Shown here in pieces: positions 5,785 to 7,721 of a stretch of 7,721 bases of DNA. The position numbers and the translations under genes are program-made. The notes under the pieces were generated by a model. That model searched no databases, was not told the origin of the DNA, and saw only the letters and a program-made list of their open reading frames with translations. The DNA comes from Syntrophomonas sp. UBA4922 (GTDB taxonomy: Bacteria; Bacillota; Syntrophomonadia; Syntrophomonadales; Syntrophomonadaceae). Where the stretch lies: NCBI GenBank assembly GCA_002398825.1, contig DHBS01000009.1, forward strand, positions 73,051 to 80,771, in the 5' to 3' direction. The stretch's first letter is position 1. The number at the start of each line of letters is the position of its first letter.

Positions 5785-6288
5785 TTACCTCTCCCTATTT
5801 GAACGGAGCAAGCCGTATCGAGAAGAATTATAATACCATACATATAACGGCGTGGCCAATAACAAATTGAATATAGCATGATAGAACAGAGTGATGAAGA
5901 CCTGCTGATCGAGATCGATCATCACCGCCGAAGCCAGGCTGAGGATAAACAAAAATAAGAAATTTAATACCGTACCGATCAATACCGACAAGATACCCAC
6001 AGCCAGATTCTCTTTAAATACGCTGCCCTGCAGAATACCGATGGCATATGCGGTAAGTCCCTTGGCCAGGGCATTCATGCCTATAAAACGCCCCAGCAGA
6101 AGATCCTCCAAAAAGCCGCAGAAAAACCCGTATCGGGCAGCCTTTGGGGCGTCATTTAAGAGAGCATAGAAAATCACAAAAACCAGAACCAGGTCCGGCA
6201 ACGTGTTCTTTATACTATAGACGCCAAATAATGTCGATTGTAAAAATAATGCCAGAACTGGCAGCAAGAACAGCATCAGATAACGCAC
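5785..6288 (-). CDS. mreD: Rod shape-determining protein MreD
   Basis: MreD is a small integral membrane protein of the elongasome that works with MreC. The 167-residue product is strongly hydrophobic, with about five membrane segments (roughly residues 2-22, 28-46, 50-70, 95-125 and 135-155). It shows family patches PDLVLVFVIFYALL and GFFCGFLEDLLLGRFIGMNAL and ends in a short basic tail (SRYGLLRSNRER). The start is GTG. A clear ribosome site, AGGGGAG, runs into the mreC stop codon and leaves 6 bases before the GTG; the gap to mreC is only 3 bases, which suggests translational coupling. The TAA stop directly abuts the mrdA ATG. Primary sequence in this family is weakly conserved, so the call rests on membrane pattern, motifs and position between mreC and mrdA. 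Confidence 0.93.
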   Translation of the reverse strand: MRYLMLFLLPVLALFLQSTLFGVYSIKNTLPDLVLVFVIFYALLNDAPKAARYGFFCGFLEDLLLGRFIGMNALAKGLTAYAIGILQGSVFKENLAVGILSVLIGTVLNFLFLFILSLASAVMIDLDQQVFITLFYHAIFNLLLATPLYVWYYNSSRYGLLRSNRER

Positions 6289-6291
6289 GGT

Positions 6292-7152
6292 TTACTCCCC
6301 TGAGACAGAGGCGCCCCGATACGATGTAACCAGGAGCACTTCCTCCAATTGGTCGAACTGAACCGCCGGCGTAACCTCCGCTGACTTCAAGAGTCCTCCG
6401 GCTTCGTCAGTTATCTCCTGTACAGTCCCTATTAAAATACCCTGCGGATAGATTTGGGATAACCCTGAAGTCACGACTTTCTCGCCGACATTGATAGTAG
6501 AGTAATAGGGGATGTTGGCCATGCTCAGAAGATTGTGGTCCCCAACTCCTTCCACAATACCCCTGGTCTCGCGGCTGTCCTGAGCAACCACCCCGACCGC
6601 CATTTCCCGGTCCGTCAGCAGGTTGACTTGAGCCGTATGCTGGCTGGTGCTGGTCACCCGGCCTACCAGGCCTTGAGGGCTGATCACCGCCATGTTGCGC
6701 TGCACCCCTTCGGCTTCACCCCGGTCAATAACGATATATTGATACCAGGTGCTGGGACTGCGCGCAATCACCCGCACCGGGGTTAAGCTGTAGGTCTCCA
6801 GGTTTTCATTGGTGAATGCGATCAGCTTTTGCAGGCGCAGAGCTTCGGCACGGTATTCGTGCAAGGCCTGGTTTTCCAGATTCAAGGCCTGATTCTGCTC
6901 CTGCAGGGATTCAACCTGCTGCAAGAGTTCGCGTTTACTGGCAAAAATTGAGGTGACGTCGGTAAAACGCATGCCAAAATCGGTAAAGCTGCTCTGCAGT
7001 GAGGCAAACGCTTCACGAATGGCTGTTTCCGGGTAGGTTATAGTATCTCTTTCTATAGCGGTGACGCGCATGGCGAAAAAAGCTACCGAAAATGCCGCCA
7101 ACAGTAGCCATAGGTATTTATTCTTCAAAATTGTAAGCAAATCACTCACCAA
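6292..7152 (-). CDS. mreC: Rod shape-determining protein MreC
   Basis: MreC is a membrane-anchored scaffold outside the cytoplasmic membrane. It binds PBP2 and helps activate the elongation synthase. The 286-residue protein has the family layout: a short cytoplasmic start, one transmembrane segment at about residues 12-29, a coiled coil at about 68-112 rich in Gln, Glu and Leu, and a C-terminal double beta-barrel domain at about 122-277 with the conserved patches PVRVIARSPSTWYQYIVID, GLVGRV, LLTDREMAVGV and YPQGILIGTV. Length is normal for the family. The start is uncertain: TTG at 7152 and GTG at 7149 are adjacent, and neither has a strong ribosome site. Because mreB stops one base upstream, re-initiation by ribosomes finishing mreB is the likely route. 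The TAA stop lies within the ribosome site of mreD. Confidence 0.95.
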   Translation of the reverse strand: MVSDLLTILKNKYLWLLLAAFSVAFFAMRVTAIERDTITYPETAIREAFASLQSSFTDFGMRFTDVTSIFASKRELLQQVESLQEQNQALNLENQALHEYRAEALRLQKLIAFTNENLETYSLTPVRVIARSPSTWYQYIVIDRGEAEGVQRNMAVISPQGLVGRVTSTSQHTAQVNLLTDREMAVGVVAQDSRETRGIVEGVGDHNLLSMANIPYYSTINVGEKVVTSGLSQIYPQGILIGTVQEITDEAGGLLKSAEVTPAVQFDQLEEVLLVTSYRGASVSGE

Positions 7153-7153
7153 C

Positions 7154-7721
7154 TTAGAAGGTGCGATTATGTGTTACCAGCACCCTCTTCAGTATTTCGA
7201 TATTCTCCAGCACCTTCCCCGTGCCTAGTCCTACGGCCAACAGAGGGTTTTCGCAAACATACACGGGCATATTGGTTTCCCGGCTGATCAATTTGTCCAA
7301 TCCCCGTAAGAGGCTTCCGCCGCCGGCCATTATGATGCCGCGGTCCATGATATCGGCTGCTAATTCCGGGGGTGTTTTTTCCAGGCAAACCTTGATCCCG
7401 TCCACGATCTGCTGAACCGTTTCCTTCAACGCCTGTTGAATCTCTTGGGAAGAAACGCTTATGGTCTTGGGAAGCCCGGTCACTAAATCGCGGCCCCGAA
7501 CTTCATATTGTTCTTCTTCTCCCTCCCACAGGGCCGAACCAATCGAAATTTTGATATCCTCGGCAGTGCGTTCACCGATCAACAGGTTGTAATTCTTGCG
7601 CAGATGCTGAATGATGGCCTCATCCATATTGTCCCCGGCGATGCGCACCGATTTGGAAGTGACGATGCCGCCCAGGGAAATCACCGCCACCTCGGTGGTG
7701 CCCCCGCCGATATCGACGATC
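7154..7721 (-). CDS. mreB: Rod shape-determining protein MreB, C-terminal part (partial)
   Basis: MreB is the bacterial actin homologue. It forms ATP-dependent filaments under the membrane that orient the elongation machinery. Only the last 188 residues are present, about 55% of the usual 335-345; the start lies beyond the right edge. The first complete codons give the phosphate-2 loop DIGGGTTEVAVISLGG of the actin/Hsp70 ATPase fold. Near the end stands the adenosine-binding motif MAGGGSLLRGLDKLI, followed by the family's usual C-terminal stretch (ENPLLAVGLGTGKVLE). A GTG at 7690 could be mistaken for a start, but the frame stays open to the edge and the upstream residues are conserved MreB sequence, so it is internal. 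The frame ends in TAA one base before the mreC start. Whether it is MreB or a paralogue such as Mbl cannot be settled from this part alone, but the mreCD neighbours favour MreB. Confidence 0.96.
   Translation of the reverse strand, partial: IVDIGGGTTEVAVISLGGIVTSKSVRIAGDNMDEAIIQHLRKNYNLLIGERTAEDIKISIGSALWEGEEEQYEVRGRDLVTGLPKTISVSSQEIQQALKETVQQIVDGIKVCLEKTPPELAADIMDRGIIMAGGGSLLRGLDKLISRETNMPVYVCENPLLAVGLGTGKVLENIEILKRVLVTHNRTF

Noticed and set aside
7154..7690. A complete short MreB starting at GTG 7690.
   Set aside because: The frame stays open upstream and encodes the conserved DIGGGTTE motif of MreB; the gene is cut by the window edge, not by a real start.

Overview
The window is a nearly gap-free run of minus-strand genes from the cell-shape and division-site locus of a bacterium, read from right to left: mreB (C-terminal part only, cut by the right edge), mreC, mreD, mrdA (penicillin-binding protein 2), minC, minD, minE, rodA and a DUF1232-family gene. 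I found no convincing plus-strand protein gene, no tRNA or rRNA, no CRISPR array and no complete mobile element. The gene order mreBCD-mrdA-minCDE-rodA, the strong AG-rich ribosome sites with several GTG or TTG starts, and the combination of a Gram-positive-type MinD with MinE point to a Clostridia-like Firmicute (for example a Peptococcaceae- or Syntrophomonadaceae-type lineage). This assignment rests on gene content and protein resemblance recalled from memory, not on a search.

Layout. 7721-5785: mreB, mreC and mreD, with gaps of 1 to 3 bases, so they are probably translationally coupled. 5784-3709: mrdA, whose ATG follows the mreD stop directly. 3708-3561: a 148-base spacer with overlapping hairpins, possibly an H-type pseudoknot, and a TATAAT box before minC. 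3560-1831: minC, minD and minE. 1830-1626: a spacer holding a strong terminator-like hairpin behind minE and a good sigma-A-type promoter before rodA. 1625-489: rodA. 458-48: the DUF1232 gene. 1-42: a short tandem repeat that looks like the end of a dispersed repeat, followed by a plus-strand terminator-like hairpin overlapping the end of the DUF1232 gene.

How the genes work together. MreB filaments with MreC and MreD organise the elongation machinery in the membrane. RodA polymerises lipid II into glycan strands, and PBP2 (MrdA) cross-links them; together they are the core elongasome synthase. MinC, MinD and MinE keep FtsZ rings away from the poles. The locus therefore joins side-wall growth to placement of the septum. 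The DUF1232 protein has no known role here.

Start sites. For minD, rodA and the DUF1232 gene the longest open frame is not the best start. In each, a GGAGG-type ribosome site lies inside the longest frame, 6 to 7 bases before a later start. I used those later starts.

No wholly new system is visible. The points most worth a second look are a probable metal site beside the active site of PBP2, its charged helical insert, the separate rodA promoter, the structured mrdA-minC spacer and the repeat at the left edge.
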